Shown: positions 1 to 13,000, counted from the stretch's first letter. The stretch is 64,000 bases of DNA from Lucifuga dentata (GCA_014773175.1 VXCM01000477.1:251249-315248), one strand, 5' to 3'. The notes: generated from the sequence alone by a model not told the origin. Program-made: numbers and translations.

Positions 1-2170
1 ATCCTTCTGTTTCTCTGTCTGCCCCTGGGCTTTAGGATGGATGACAGAAAAATGACAGAAAACTCTTTTGTTTTAGTCTTTGTTTGCTTTAGGTCAATGA
101 TGTCATGGTTTCCATAGAGATTTCAGCTGACCTTTTGATATATAAAATTTCAAATTCCTTAGGGAAACATTTCTGTGCCATACATTATTTGGAGTGATGG
201 CACTCATTCCTTATTATTTGGGTGTGTTCTTTTAATCTGCCAAGGACATTACGTTTTCACCTGTGTTCACTGTTTTTTTGTTTTTTCTTTGTTTGTTAGC
301 AGGATTGCTCAAAAAGTTCTCAAACAATTTTGACAAAACTTGGTGGAACAATGGGGCATGGCTGAAGGAGGAACTTATTAAATTTTGGCGCTAATTGGAT
401 CCAGGGACAGATCCAGGAATTTTAAAATGGATTCTGTAACATTGCGATAAAGGCTATTTTTCAATAAGTTTTTTCAATAAGTTTGCCAATTTGGATGGAT
501 ACTTGAGTAGTACCTTAGTGCTAGAAAGACTGTTTATGTATTGTACTGTATACATGTTAAAAATGAGAGATAATTGTTTGAGTGGTGGAGAAGGGGTAGG
601 ATTTAATAAGTGTATATTTCTTCCTATTCCTTTTCAAACATGTAATATATGTAAATATTTTTTTTTTTGCTTGATGTTTATTTATGTTGACATGAGAATT
701 TGTGTTTTGAGAGTTTGCTATATATTGATGTTACATGTTATTTGTTTTGCATATTTACAGCATGTTCAAAATAAATCAAATCAAAATCAAAAAATCAAAA
801 TCAAATTTCTTCAAAAGCAATACATCACTGTCAATGAAAAAACCATCAGACAAATTTATCTCGTGATAGACTATCAGTAGGTGTAGTTTGGCAGGATCTG
901 GATAAATGTCTCTTATGACAAATAAAGCAACAAAGTCTTGCTATATTGTAGTTATTTCTACCTCTTTTCTGTTTATGGCATTGTGGAAAAATGGATGGTA
1001 CGGTTACGGTTAAGAAGAGTATGTGTTCAAGATCCCGTATGAATTACAACTCATATGAATAGAATAAATTCTCTTTGTAAGCCACTCCTTGTCATATAGA
1101 CAACCTGGCTTTAGTCAGGGGAATTGGAAAAACTATTAATATTAAGGTGATTTGTTGACCTGTAGCAGCACCACTGACTGACACTGTACTGGACTCTTAA
1201 TGAGAATTAATTAATGAGAATAACCGTCTCGCTCTGTTTTCCCACATAGTTTATGCTGACTTAAATAAATGTCTGCATCTGTTACTTACTCTGAAAAAAA
1301 CTCATACACATGCACAACAATTCTACTGATTCATTTAACCCTTTTAGAGTTTAATCTTTTGGGCAGGGGATCTGAGAAACAATTTCATCCTGGCACTGAG
1401 TAGATCCCAGCCCACCTTGGGAAGACTGGGAGACCCCCGTCCCCAAACATTGGCATGTTGGCAGGGAGAGCTGCCAAGTGGGAGTGCAGCAGATATCTGA
1501 ATGATTCTGTCTCAAGCCCGTTTGTTTTCCTAATCGCCATTAATGTGGAGTATAAATGAAATCACTGCTTTGTGTTTTGTTTTTTGTTTTTTTTTTATCG
1601 ACACAGAGCCACAAATAAGCACAAGTGGAGAGTATATTCCACACAGAATCCTTATGAAATTTATTTTGTTCACATTCAAGTAGCTCTGATTATATTTTCC
1701 TTGTAATTTTGGAGGCATTTTGGAAGTTTTCATGGAATTCATCTTTTTATGGCATCGTGTGTGTTTATAATGTGAGGCAGATACACGAACAGACAGTTTA
1801 CCCAGAATCTCAGAGATATCAAAGAATTATGAAGTGAACAACATGAAGAAAATCCATCCAAATCCAAGTTACGTGGCATCTTTCAAAATGCTTCAGGTTT
1901 TATCAATGTGTAAAGCTATGCTAAATCAATATATTCATTTTAATTATTATTTTATCATTTTAATTATAATTGATTTAACAGTTCTTCAGATGCTAATAAG
2001 GAATCTGGCAACTAAGTCTGAAACTTTGTTTTAGAGTTTTTTTAAGTTTCAAAATTTGGAATAAGAACAGTGTTCAGATGATCAGTTTAATCTCTCTAAC
2101 ATACTTTAAAGACTTTAAAGTAATGTACTGAACATCAAACCAAGTATGCATTGGTTCAAAACAATAATGC
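1..2170. other. Gene-free AT-rich spacer
   Basis: No coding frame with family features, splice context or conserved motifs. The open frames here (for example around 491-880) are AT-rich, lack homology and are taken as chance. Confidence 0.6.
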
Positions 2171-2175
2171 TACTG

Positions 2176-2253
2176 GGGAGTTTGGGGGCTCAATGGTTTA
2201 GACATGAACCATGCATGTCCCCAGTTTGGCTGGCGATCCTCGTTGCATGTCAT

Positions 2254-2295
<42 letters not shown>

Positions 2296-2365
2296 GCTTC
2301 TGCTTTCCCGTCTTTCTTTTGGTAGTTTTATTATATAAATAAAGGCAAAAATTCCTGAAGATTTT
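2176..2365 (+). repeat. tRNA-derived fish SINE remnant
   Basis: A degenerate tRNA-like head (GGGGGCTCAATGGTTTAGAC) runs into a TTGCATGTCATT segment, a (TC)n tract (2256-2291) and the tail AATAAAGGCAAAAAT. That order is typical of a widespread teleost SINE. The copy is old; its promoter boxes are degraded. Confidence 0.55.
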
Positions 2366-2952
2366 TTTTAAATGTTATTTATTTATCAGAATTCAGAATC
2401 ATAGACACTTGTTGGGTTCACTGCACTCCAAGTCTTATACAGTTCCAAAACACTCACATTGTTGCCTCCTACACCTGATGATTTAGTAAAACCTTATTTC
2501 ACCAGTGTTGTAGGGCTGTTCATTTTTTGAAAAATATATTAAAATAAACCTAACTGTTTTCTGAAATGTGGCATTTTTGTTTGCAATACGTCTTAAATCT
2601 GTCCTAAATCGATTAGCTCATCTGGTTGTTGTCCTGTAGTGTGTGTTGTGTTGGATGGTGTTCTCGATGTCCGACATGCTGTCCTGCTGTGAAGGTCACC
2701 GTGAGGTTGGTGAGGGTATGACCACTTCAACCCACCACCATGACCACTGCTGTATCATAAGCAAACTATCAGAATGGGGAAAAAAAAGTACCAAAGAATT
2801 ATAACATTCCTTAAATTTACAGTATGTCTCTCATTTAGCATATCTATCAAGCCTCAATGTGTGATCATCTTTCTGTAGTTCTTTTAGTGCTCCATTTATT
2901 CTGCTGCTAAAACAACCCAAAACGATTCCATTTTTAATCAGTGACACACAAT

Positions 2953-2998
2953 CAACACACACACACACATACACACACACACACACACACGCACACAT
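2953..2998. repeat. (AC)n microsatellite
   Basis: Imperfect CA dinucleotide run with a T and a G interruption. Confidence 0.9.
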
Positions 2999-3966
2999 AC
3001 TGTATATAAAACTTCTGGATCTCATCTGTCTCTCAAGAGGAAGTCTTCAAAAGACCATTCACCCTCTCTAGCTGCCAGTCTAATTTCTGCTTTCTTTCTT
3101 TCTTTGGATTGGTTACTCAGTTCATGACCTCAGATGTGACCTTTGAAGCCCCAAGTCCCCCCTCGCTGGCCCTATGCTGGCCCCGGACACAGCTAAATAC
3201 AGAGGAGTGGCCGTCCTCTCTGGACAAAAGGCTTCCTATCAGGCGAACACACCACGCTGGCCCCTCATGAGTCCAGCCAAGCGCACAGAGAGCATATTAG
3301 CACCTCTGGGTTTTATTCACCCTTTCTTTTTTGGCCTCGCAAAGAGTTGATTGGGGCGTCAAGTTTGTCAGGTGCCTCAGCTGTGACATCACACAGTCTT
3401 TTAGCAGGCTTTTAGACCGACAAAGCACTCCACGTTGCCTTCTCCTGATTCACGTTGTCGGTTTCCATATTCTCCATTTGCCACTGAAGCGTTATGTTTG
3501 AGAAAGGTGCAGGCAGGAACCAACACAAAACCAGCCCTGATACATCTGAACGGCTATTTTAAAGAAACCTTCACACGTGACTGCAGCCTGACAAGCAGGA
3601 GTGTGATTGAAGCTGAATGGACAGCTCTGCTCATTGAATTTCAAGATGAAAATTCCACTGCTGCTGGATCTCCAAATACAACAGAGGAGAAAGGGTTAGC
3701 AGTGCAAAGGACTAAGTACTTTACAGTTTTGAGATACTTGAGTATTTACATTTTGCCCTACTTTTTCCATTTACATCAGAACATTTTAGAGGAAAATATT
3801 GATTTTTCAGCCCACTAATTTTCTCCAATCGCCGTAGTTGGTATTAGTTTAAAGACTTAAATTCCAAGTGACAAGGTTTCAAATTTTAGGCAATCAGCCT
3901 CATTGTGTCAGATTTTACTGATTTAACTTTTTAAAAATTTCATAAGTCTATTCAGAAATACTGCAA

Positions 3967-4088
3967 TAGACTGGCGATCGGTCCAGGGTGTACCCCGCCT
4001 CTCGCCCTATGACCGCTGGGATAGGCTCCAGCCCCCCCATGACCCTCAACAGGACAAACGGGTTTAGAAAATGGATGGATGGATAGAT
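3967..4088 (+). repeat. LINE 3' tail with TGGA repeats
   Basis: Contains the well-known fish motif GGTGTACCCCGCCTCTCGCC, then GCTGGGATAGGCTCCAGCCC and a TGGATGGATGG tail. It is the 3' end of a common teleost non-LTR element, strongly 5' truncated. The exact clade cannot be fixed from this piece. Confidence 0.65.
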
Positions 4089-5530
4089 ATTCAGAAATAT
4101 CCAAAATTTGGTGGAAAAAAACCTTTGAAAACCTTCAATATAAGAGTTTCTGAAATTTTATTTGAAATTTTTCATTATTTTATTCCAAAATTTCCAAAAT
4201 GTTTTGGTGGAAACATCTTTTATCTCTAATTTTGTGAATTTTCATAATTTTACACTTGACAGAAATGATCCTTCACTGTTACTTTTAATATTTGAGTAAA
4301 TTAACTCCTCATACTTTTATATTTCCACTAAAGACACCAGATATGGTGGGAAACTATAGCTTATTTCCATATTGATATAACAATGTAGCAATTAAAAAAG
4401 CATGTCTGGAGATTGAATAGTTTAACTGTCGATAGATTTAACAGTTTTAAACATCACAAGCAGATACAGAACATATATGGCATTTTTTTCCCCTTAATTT
4501 TACAGGAACTTCATGGGACATGTAAGAGGAAATATATGAATTTATGAGGTTAAATATAATTTTAATGCAGGACTCCTACTTGTAATAGAGTTTTTTTCTA
4601 TTGTGTAATGATTTCTTTTTCCACTTAGCTATGTTTAAAGTTTATCGTGACATATTATTTATATTTAAGAGTAAAAACTGACAGCAACTGAAGCAGAAAT
4701 GTAAAGACAGAACATTTTCTGTTTTCATGAGTTCTCAACAAAAACTAAATATTGCAAGAAAATTTTACATCAAGTTTATGTTTCTGCCATTACTTGTTTT
4801 AAATGCAAAACACTGCAATGTTAATGAAATATCTCTATTGCACTTCTTCAATAACATTCTCAAATATGAATAATTTATTGATGTTGTTGAGCTTAACAGC
4901 ATTAGGCTCTAACAAAAAGGCCTTAAATCGTAAATTATGCCATTCCATTGGAGACGTCTTGTGAAATTATTCACATGGCATTATATTTCTCTCCCTTTTA
5001 TGCATACTCCTTTTCTAAATACACACAGGAACTGGAATGCATGGTGCTCTTTGTCTAACTACCATGAAAAATCACCTGATTTATCTCAAGCACTTTCCAA
5101 TGTTACACACTCTGTGCTCGTGACAAAAGTGCCCCTTGTTGTGGCACACAACATAAGCACCACCACCCTCGTGAAACTCACGGCACTGATCTAATACTCG
5201 CTTTTTCAACCTTTTGTCCCCAAAAACAATGGCAAACAGAGAACTGCACCTTCTCTTGGCAAATGATGCCTTAATTGTGCAAGTTAACAAGCTTGCTCCT
5301 TTTTCCCATGAATAACAAAGAGTTTAGTCCAATTTTGTTTTTGTTTTTTTTGTTTGTTTTGTTTTTTTGTTTTTTTTTGTTTCTTTAACTTGGAAGGACC
5401 CGACTCTTTTCTATAGTGAGTTGCACGCTTGTTGGCTGTTCCCATGCTGTGGTCTGCTCTCTGCCTCCATATTTCTCAGATTGTCTTTGTCAGAGAAGTG
5501 ACATCTGCCATGCTGAAGGAATAAAACAAC

Positions 5531-5561
5531 AGAAGAAGAAGAAGAAGAAGAAGAAGAAGAG
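5531..5561. repeat. (AGA)n microsatellite
   Basis: Ten near-perfect AGA units in otherwise unremarkable spacer. Confidence 0.9.
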
Positions 5562-6267
5562 CTAAACTGATGGGCCACAGTGGGATGTTCTGTACAGTAT
5601 TCATTATGTTTTCATTTGTATCTGAGATGTCTTTGACCCTTCCCTACTTTCCCTCCTTTATAACACTGCTTCTTTTATCACTCTATTCATTTTTGGCTCA
5701 AACATCTTCGTTGCTGTGCTAAATAGAGGTAGTGTTGAATAGAACATCTCCATGGATTTGCATAATCTGATGGCATTGGGGTTGGATTGCTGGTGAGCAC
5801 ATCGTGGGTTGCGCCATGTGCAGAAAAGGTGAAGCCCTCATCCTCTGGCAGGGGCCAAACGGGACGGTTAAAATACAACAACCTTTAATAGCTGATTTAT
5901 TAGGCCTAACATCAGTTTATACTCTAAATGCAGACTTAACAGATAATATTCCTTTAAATATTTCCCCCCTTGACATTATGAGGTTCCCCATGAAGCTAAT
6001 ACAGCGATGTGCTCTCATAAATATAATTCCTGAACAATGGAAAGGCACTGGTGTGGTTGTTTGGTGTTCTTTGTGATTTCTTACAGACAGACTCCATTCA
6101 TGTCTGCTGTGCTCTTACAGTGGCCGTCATTCTTCAGTCGTCGCTGGTGCCAAGGCGGTAGGATGGCTGCCTCTCTCTGATGGGAAACTGTTGCTCATGT
6201 GCTGGGTTGGCTGCCAAGTTTTGGCATTATTGGTGTGGAAAAGGGGAGGAGGGGTGTAGAGAAAGGG

Positions 6268-6390
6268 GCCCTTTAAACCCTGTGAGATAGTGCTATCTGT
6301 TGTGGGAACGATCTCCATCCCTCCACCANGCCCTTTAAACCCTGTGAGATAGTGCTATCTGTTGTGGGAACGATCTCCATCCCTCCACCA
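6268..6390. other. Single-N junction with duplicated 61-nt flank
   Basis: The 61 nt at 6268-6328 recur exactly at 6330-6390 with one N (6329) between. This looks like two overlapping contig ends that were not merged, not a biological repeat. Confidence 0.8.
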
Positions 6391-6730
6391 CCCCCCTACC
6401 ACACACACAAATACACACACACACACAGATTTTTGCTCTTCTTTTTGTGCTGTAGATCAGAGGACCATCCTGAGGTGAACCAGCTGAGATCTGAGAACTC
6501 TGATTACCAACCAGGATTTCACTCCTAAGCTCCTAAGTTTTCCCCAACAAACTGTACCCAGCAATCCCCCCCCCCCCCCNCCCCCCACTACATACACTAC
6601 ACTCATGGAAAAGGAAGGAGATTTACTGTTGTACTCTCCGAAGCTTAACTAAACATCTGCCTGACTTCGATGCTGTTATGAGTCACAACTAGGAAATCGT
6701 GTTATAAAATTCCAAACACTACAGAACAGA

Positions 6731-7370
6731 CGAGAGGTGGGATCAACTCATTGTTTTGCAAGTCCCAAGTCAAGTCTTGGGACCCAAGTCTCAAGTCAAG
6801 ACAGGCAAGTCACAAGTCCTAAACACTGAGTTTAAACAAATCAAAATGTGCTCTGTAGAAAATAAGTTCAAGACACAAATCAAGACACAAGTCAAGACTA
6901 ACAAGTCCAAATGAAGTTACAAAACCTTTGGTTTCAAGTGTTAAACAAGTCATAATCCGCTCTATAAAAAATTTAAGGCACATTTACAACTACTATGATC
7001 AATTTACACAAGTCATGCATGTTTTATAAAATTTGTATATGTTATTTTCCAGATAACTTTTGCTATTTGATGAAAATATATAATACAAATGTTAATATTT
7101 CAGTGCAATTTCGCATTAAATACTGCACACTTCTTAATTGTATAATTATAATCTTTGTTTTGGGGAAAGCATCAAGTCTTTCCAAGTGAATTTCAAGTGA
7201 AGTCACCAGTCAGTCATGTCAAAGACGAGTTTTTTATTTTTTTATTTATTTTTATTTATTTATTTATTTATTTATTTTTTGATTATCTGAAGCTAAGTCT
7301 CAAGTCAGCAAACTTCTGAATCAAGTCCAAGTTGAGTCTAAGTTATATGACTTGAGTCCACAGCACTATA
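6731..7370. repeat. AAGTC-rich dispersed repeat
   Basis: The motif CAAGTC or its near variants recurs more than twenty times, densest at 6760-6930 and again at 7170-7380, around an AT-rich core with a (TTTA)n run (7231-7280). Blocks of this type are scattered in fish genomes; the element class is not clear to me. Confidence 0.5.
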
Positions 7371-7379
7371 GGACACATA

Positions 7380-9732
7380 CTCAAGTCCTGTGTGGCAAAC
7401 TTTTTATGCCGCATATATGGTGTGCATGAGTTTATATTAATTGCTGTCCTGTGAAAATTTTGTCTGTAAATTGTCAACTTTTTAGGAATTAATCAAAACT
7501 TGTTTTGAGCTAGTGACAATGAAATTTTGAGATAACTGTAGAAGCTTCAGAGTCAAGAGAATTCTAAAGACTTCAAAAGTTTATTAAAATATCAGTTAAT
7601 CATGCTGAAAATTATTCATAACTGTGTGGCATAGGTATTAGTGGAATAATTTCCCAAAACTAACTTTCAAAATGAAGCTGTGACTACTTTCCTGTTTTCA
7701 TTGTCAGGTATGAAAGTTGCTACAGAGAATGTATCTTTTTATAGTAAGCAGTATTTTATAGCCACACATTTTTATTTTGCCATTTAAATATGAAATTTTT
7801 AACTATTACTGGCTCCCATTGACTTCTTTTTTCTTGAATTGGCTCTTCAGAATCAATATCAATACACTATCAATTTATATTGTGAATATGTGGCAAATGA
7901 TACATTTTTATAATTCAGCAATAACACAAAAGGTGGTTATAACTGAAATTCTAATTAATTTATCAAGGATGAGGAAGTTTCCATGTTTTTTTAATGTTTT
8001 ATTGAGTGAGTGTGGTTGTATTTTTTTCTTTGACATTCCATTAATTTTGGAAAGAATGGTTGTCAACCTTTAAAAATGTGGTACAAATGTGAAAGATAAA
8101 CATTTTCAGCTTGAAATTTTACCATTGAGGCTCAGTTTACATGACAATAAATGACTAAAAGTCCTTTTTTTTCATCTTGCTCAGTTTATTATTATTCATG
8201 CGATGTGCAGCCTAAATCTTTCTCATGTGGCTGAACATGGGTCTTTTTTCTCTGCTAAACTTTGTGTTTAGAGTCAGGATTTAAACCAATATTGGGGCTG
8301 TAGGGATCCAAGTATTCCCTCAAAGCCTTTTTCCTATATAGCCTTTTCCATCTGCGAGGCCACTGTCTTTCATTTCTTTCTTTGGCTCTCTTGTTGCTTG
8401 TCTTTTGGTTAATGTGGGTTTATCCAACCATCCAGGCGATTAATGTGGTTTATCCATACATCCGTCATCTACCCATTCATCCATAAATCACTCTTCAATC
8501 CATTCTGTATGTGTCCATGCAAAAATACAGTGACACCTACAACATATCTTGCTCTTTATGTACATGTGTCTCTGTGTGAGGTGTATGTATGTGTGTGTCT
8601 AATGTCCAGTTATGATACTGACAGAGGTGAAAGACACTTGTAGTACTTTGAATTTTGTTCTTAAAGGAAGACTGAAAGAAAACGGATTCGTGCATTTCTC
8701 TCAGAGAGAAACTTTGATTTCATGGTGTTGATTATTTTTCTTCGTAATCACTCAAGGATGAAGCACAAGGACGCAGAGATTGTTCCCCTTTCAGATGCAC
8801 CACAATGGAACTCCTTGGTTTAAAATAACATAAGGAGTTTTACCCTCTTTTTCTTTTTTACTTCACTTTTTGGTTCCTCCATAGAACTCAACGCTATACA
8901 GCTTACTTAAAGAAAGACAGAAAGAACAGGGGGTCTGGAAGTGCATTTACTGAGCAATTCTCTTTTGATAAAAGTTATTCCTTAGGAGGCAAAGAATCCC
9001 AATTTGCACCAGAGTGGCTCCGCTTTACAAAATGAAAGCACAAATGGTTAAAAGTGAGTTTCTTTGTTTAATTTATTTATTTATTTTTTTTAATTTAATA
9101 AGCCATTTAGATTTTAGTTTCTGTTGTTAGAACGAGTTTTGGGTGAGATTTTTGATCAAGATTTCAAGGCATAAGGATGAACTTTTACTCATTTTAGCTC
9201 TTTCCTCCCTGCAGAAGGCCCTTCTTCATTTATGTCTAGTGATGAATAGTCAACATAAGTTACCCATATATATGGCAATAATCATATGTGTCAAAACTTG
9301 GGATTGAGTGACTTTTATTGTCTTTCTGAGGATTGAAATTCACATCTTCAACTCTCTAAGATTCTCATAAATGAATTCCTCATGAGCACAATTTTATTTT
9401 CTTCATGTTTTCAGCAAATGTACCTTATAAACTACATTAGCATCATATTTTAAGATAGAGGGTGTTAATGGTGAATCAAGGGGTTTGTTAACAGCAGTTT
9501 TGTTTAAGAGGCCCAGTGGGAACCAGGCTCATGTCTGCCCCCTGCACACTGTTTGCACACATGTATGAAACATGTACATTATCTCAAAACAGCTTTTCTG
9601 TGGAAGAAACCATTTTGTTGTTTGCATTCAGTTTCAGTAAAGATGGAAATATGGAAATATCTGACAGAATAGTGAAACTTGTGGAGCTTTTGATAAAGCT
9701 TGCTTCCCAACCAAAAAACTCGCCATGATTGT

Positions 9733-9807
<75 letters not shown>

Positions 9808-10070
9808 NGGGGGGGGGGGGGGGGGGGAATCATAGAATTAATAATAATTTTCTGAAAGCTTTGCGGATCCCTCTGTTGAATTTTTTTCATTAAGTCAGAC
9901 CTTTTCTTATTTCTTCTGTAAAGATTTTTTTTGCCTAACTAGCTCGCCACGGTTGTAATTTCTTGTAATTTTGGTGATGTGGGAATTTCAGCCCTCTCCT
10001 TTAGCCCTCCATTAACTAACCTTTAAAAGTGGATAAATGACGACAAGCTGGCTTATATTCCGTTAGAAAT
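7380..10070. other. Gene-free spacer downstream of helt
   Basis: AT-rich sequence with chance open frames. It ends in a long T run with an N and a G run (9734-9827). No gene, RNA or clear transposon was recognised. Confidence 0.55.
9734..9827. repeat. Poly-T/poly-G tract spanning an assembly gap
   Basis: A pure T run of over 70 nt, one N (9808) and 19 G. This is a homopolymer at a contig end; the true length is unknown. Confidence 0.8.
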
Positions 10071-10071
10071 A

Positions 10072-10077
10072 TTTATT
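10072..10077 (-). terminator. helt: helt poly(A) signal
   Basis: AATAAA on the minus strand, about 80 nt beyond the helt stop codon at 10155. It is the nearest canonical signal downstream of the gene and would give a short 3' UTR. Confidence 0.5.
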
Positions 10078-10154
10078 CCATTCACAACATGAATCTGTTT
10101 TCCATCACTCACAGTTATATAAATAAAGACAAAAACAAAACATGGCTAAAGTAT

Positions 10155-11812
10155 TTACATGGCATGTTGCGCACTGTGCAGACTGAACGTGTTTGCGTGT
10201 GTGTGACCGATGAAGTTGAAATAGTGGTGATCGAGTCCCTGCACCGGTGACAAGTATCCGCCGTGCTGCTGTGTGTGCGCAGAGAGAGGCATTGTTGGAT
10301 AAGAGATGCCCGGGCTGCGGGTCGAGCCGTGCCAAGAGAAGTGACCCGGTGGACTCTGTTGGTAGACCGGCTCAGCTGGACTGTGACTTTGGTGTTCAGG
10401 GGACGAGTGCAGCTGGCTGAGGTAGTCAGATGGTTCAGGCACTGAGCCCACCGAGCCAAACACGGGCTCGGTCACTGCTCGGGACTTGGACTGTAAGAAG
10501 GCGAGGATCCGTGCGTACTTGATGTCTTTGGTTTCAGCCCTGTCTTCTGTGGTTAGATAGTGCACCAAGTTCTTCATACACTCATGGTATCCATAGTGGA
10601 AGTAGTTGGCGAACTCAGCCAGTAGTTCACCTACAATAAATCAAAGCAAGAAGCGGTTACGAACTCCGAAGTGACATGAAACAGCGTCTCATCTGATTCC
10701 TTCTATTGCGTTAAGTTGGAGTCACTGCAATAATTATGTTGGCAGTTCTTGTTAAATAAGTTAATAAGCTAAATGTTGATGTGACAGATCTCTTACTGCA
10801 CCGTGGTGCTGAGATGCGTAAAGTGATGCGTAAAGTTTATCACTACTCGCCTTTTTCTCTCCCACGGGGAAAATCTGCTGAGTGAAGCGCTCGGAGGTAC
10901 TGAACTGTCATCTCCAGGATTTCAGCCTTCTCCAGTTTCCCTGAGTTCTGCCAGTGAACACATAAAATGTTTGACTCTGATTACGAACCACGCATGACCA
11001 TATAATATGAATATATACAAGTTGTTTTTCAAACTACCCTAACCTTTGCGTCACGTAAACCTTGTCTAAAAATTAAACAGTGAATTTGGTTTTACAATAC
11101 CTGTTTAGCCAGTGCCATGGGTACAGTTTTTCCTAGTTCGTTCAGGCAGCGATTAATGCGGTCTCGTCTTCTCTTCTCGATAACTTTGTGAGAGATTGGA
11201 GTTCTCTGTGAAAGCAGGGAAATAAGATCATTAAAACGCGAAAATACTTTTGTGAACCCAGCCAAAAATCTGCTCACATAAACTGAAGTAAAACACAAGC
11301 AAAGAGGAAATATGGAAACTTCGTGATGGGAGGTTTTCAACTGTCGTAAAATGCTGCGCGCCCTTATACTGCGCGCCGTGGAGTTCCAGAGCGCACAGCG
11401 CGCAGTGGACAACTTCTGCGCTCCGGACTTTTTCATAATTCTAACAAATCATTCGAAATGGTTAAGGTATCTTTTATCATTGTTATCATATTTGACTAGT
11501 TTATAACGTCGTTAAAGATACTGTTAATGCAAAATATGAAGTAAGTTTCGTGCGTAAATAAGTCGTGCGTTATATGGCAGGTTATTAGTCCATAACGCGC
11601 GACACGGGCGTAGTGCACAATCGATTTCTCATCCACCAGTATAATAATTCCTCCAAGTGGTAGTTAATCAGTATTTGTTGTAAATATCGAAGTACAGAAT
11701 CCAATAAAGTAACTCAGAAGAGTTAGAAGTGCCTTGTTGCCAAAATATCTGTCCTCATAATGCAGAGCGCACATGGCGCGCGTACCTTCCGATCCTTCAT
11801 TTTAGATGCCAT
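10155..11812 (-). CDS. helt: Helt bHLH-Orange transcriptional repressor (4 exons)
   Basis: Coding exons, in transcript order: 11812-11786, 11205-11101, 10947-10851 and 10630-10155, giving 234 aa (human HELT is about 242). The short first exon encodes MASKMKDRK. Exon 2 carries the basic region and helix 1, including HKVIEKRRRDRINRCLNELG. Exon 3 completes the HLH (GKLEKAEILEMTVQYLRALH). Exon 4 holds the Orange domain (LLAEFANYFHYGYHECM) and a Pro/Ser/His-rich tail that keeps the HELT-type segment VQGLDHHYFNFIGH. There is no C-terminal WRPW, which is expected for Helt and unlike Hes proteins. Known role of the family: E-box-binding nuclear repressor in midbrain and GABAergic neuron specification. 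Phases agree at every junction, but intron 3 needs a GC donor (10850-10849). A TATA box lies about 110 nt upstream of the ATG. Identity is very secure. Confidence 0.95.
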
Positions 11813-11920
11813 CGACGAATTTCTGACAAACTTCTTAATAAATCAGTGTAGCTGTGAGTTGGAGAGATATGTTGCTCTGGAGGGAGATAAAGCAGACTGA
11901 GATGTGAGGGAAGAACTGGT

Positions 11921-11930
11921 CCTTATAAAG
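11921..11930 (-). promoter_or_regulatory. helt: helt TATA box
   Basis: On the minus strand this reads CTTTATAAGG. It lies 109-118 nt upstream of the helt ATG at 11812, so transcription would start near 11895 and give a short 5' leader of about 85 nt. The position is seen; the use as a promoter is inferred. Confidence 0.55.
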
Positions 11931-12076
11931 GGATCATCCAGGGGACTTCATGGTGTAAATTATTCCATGGGATCAGAGCCATGCATTGGGTAAATGTGTG
12001 CATTTAGGATCAGTTAAAGAAATAGTAAAAATCTAAAGCCATGGGCTAGCAGGGGGGCAAACCTGCTTTGTTAATC

Positions 12077-12101
12077 CACGTGGCTGTTCAAAAGACACGT
12101 G
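12077..12101. promoter_or_regulatory. Paired CACGTG E-boxes upstream of helt
   Basis: Two perfect palindromic CACGTG sites, 12077-12082 and 12096-12101, lie 19 bp apart start to start and about 150 bp upstream of the helt TATA box. Helt and related bHLH-Orange repressors bind E-box or N-box sites, and autorepression is well known for Hes genes. A feedback role here is inference; the sites would also suit Myc/USF-class factors. Confidence 0.4.
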
Positions 12102-12299
12102 ATTACTTTCGGAATATTATTTGCATAGTAACAACCCAGGCGGGAAATAAGAACTGAGCGCTTGGTTCGCCTGATCCGACGGGGCGCTGTGCGCACTGAA
12201 AACAAAGCCAGCGAAGAAAGAAATCCTCTTTCTTCCAACTCGCGTTTCTCACACGATCGCCTGTTTACAAATCCCAGCAAGCGATCTTAACTCTCGTCC

Positions 12300-13000
12300 A
12301 AGCCCGGTCCGAGTTTTAAGGCCTGTCCAGTGTCATTAGAGTAATTAAGTAAGCCTTTAATAGGCTGTTCCGCCAAGTTCAGGGGAGATCTTTAGGAGAC
12401 GGAGTCCCCCCGTTTGTTCTCGGCGTTTCTCACACGACTTGGTGACACGTCCATCTTTTATGAGAGATGGCAAGCTTTTTGTTTACATTCTTTATTTTGT
12501 TGGACTCCTCGGCAGGTGTGTGATTAGCCCTGGCACACGAGCGTCGTCTGCGTCAAGGCCAGCGTCTCCAGCAGCCTCTGGCACACGAGGGTTACCCACC
12601 ACTGGAGACTCTTTGGAGAGGCTCAATTTGTATCCTATTATCCTATAAGAAAATGTCTATTCAGTCGAATGAATAGTTTCATTGGCCTAAATTTTAATAA
12701 TGCTGTGAAAGAAAGGGAGAAATAAAGAAGAATGCAGCTGGTGTGAACGCGCATTATTCCCCGTCACCTGCAAGATGGGTAGCCTGGAGACCTCTATTCA
12801 TTTGCCTAATTTCGGTCAACTTAACAAACTTTGGGAGAAATTATACTGCCATTGTTGTGAAGGGTGAAGCTTTCTGATCGAATTAACAGCATGTTTTGAT
12901 CCGGTAAATGTCATTAGAATGAAAGAAACAATCGCCTTTAAAGGGGCCTGGGTAATGCGCCAAGTGGAGACGCCAAAGCGCAAACTGCACAAAGGGTGCT
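12300..13000. promoter_or_regulatory. Candidate conserved non-coding block upstream of helt
   Basis: This stretch has no credible coding frame and few simple repeats, and its composition is more balanced than the flanking AT-rich spacer. It contains homeodomain-type TAATTA cores (near 12340) and ATTA/TAAT motifs around 12840-12930. Developmental regulators such as helt usually have conserved enhancers of this kind nearby. This is suggested only by composition and position; alignment to other fish would decide it. Confidence 0.25.

Larger units (their letters stand above)
4090..6725. other. Gene-free spacer
   Basis: AT-rich, with a (AGA)n tract, a T-rich low-complexity patch at 5333-5385, a duplicated block around an N at 6329, an (AC)n run near 6400-6427 and a poly-C with an N near 6567-6587. 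No supportable gene. Confidence 0.55.

Noticed and set aside
3435..3818. 127-codon open frame
   Set aside because: No ATG-supported start, no recognisable domain, no splice partner, and surrounded by repeats; a chance frame.
9579..9890. Poly-Lys open frame on the minus strand
   Set aside because: Product of the poly-T/poly-G gap; not a gene.
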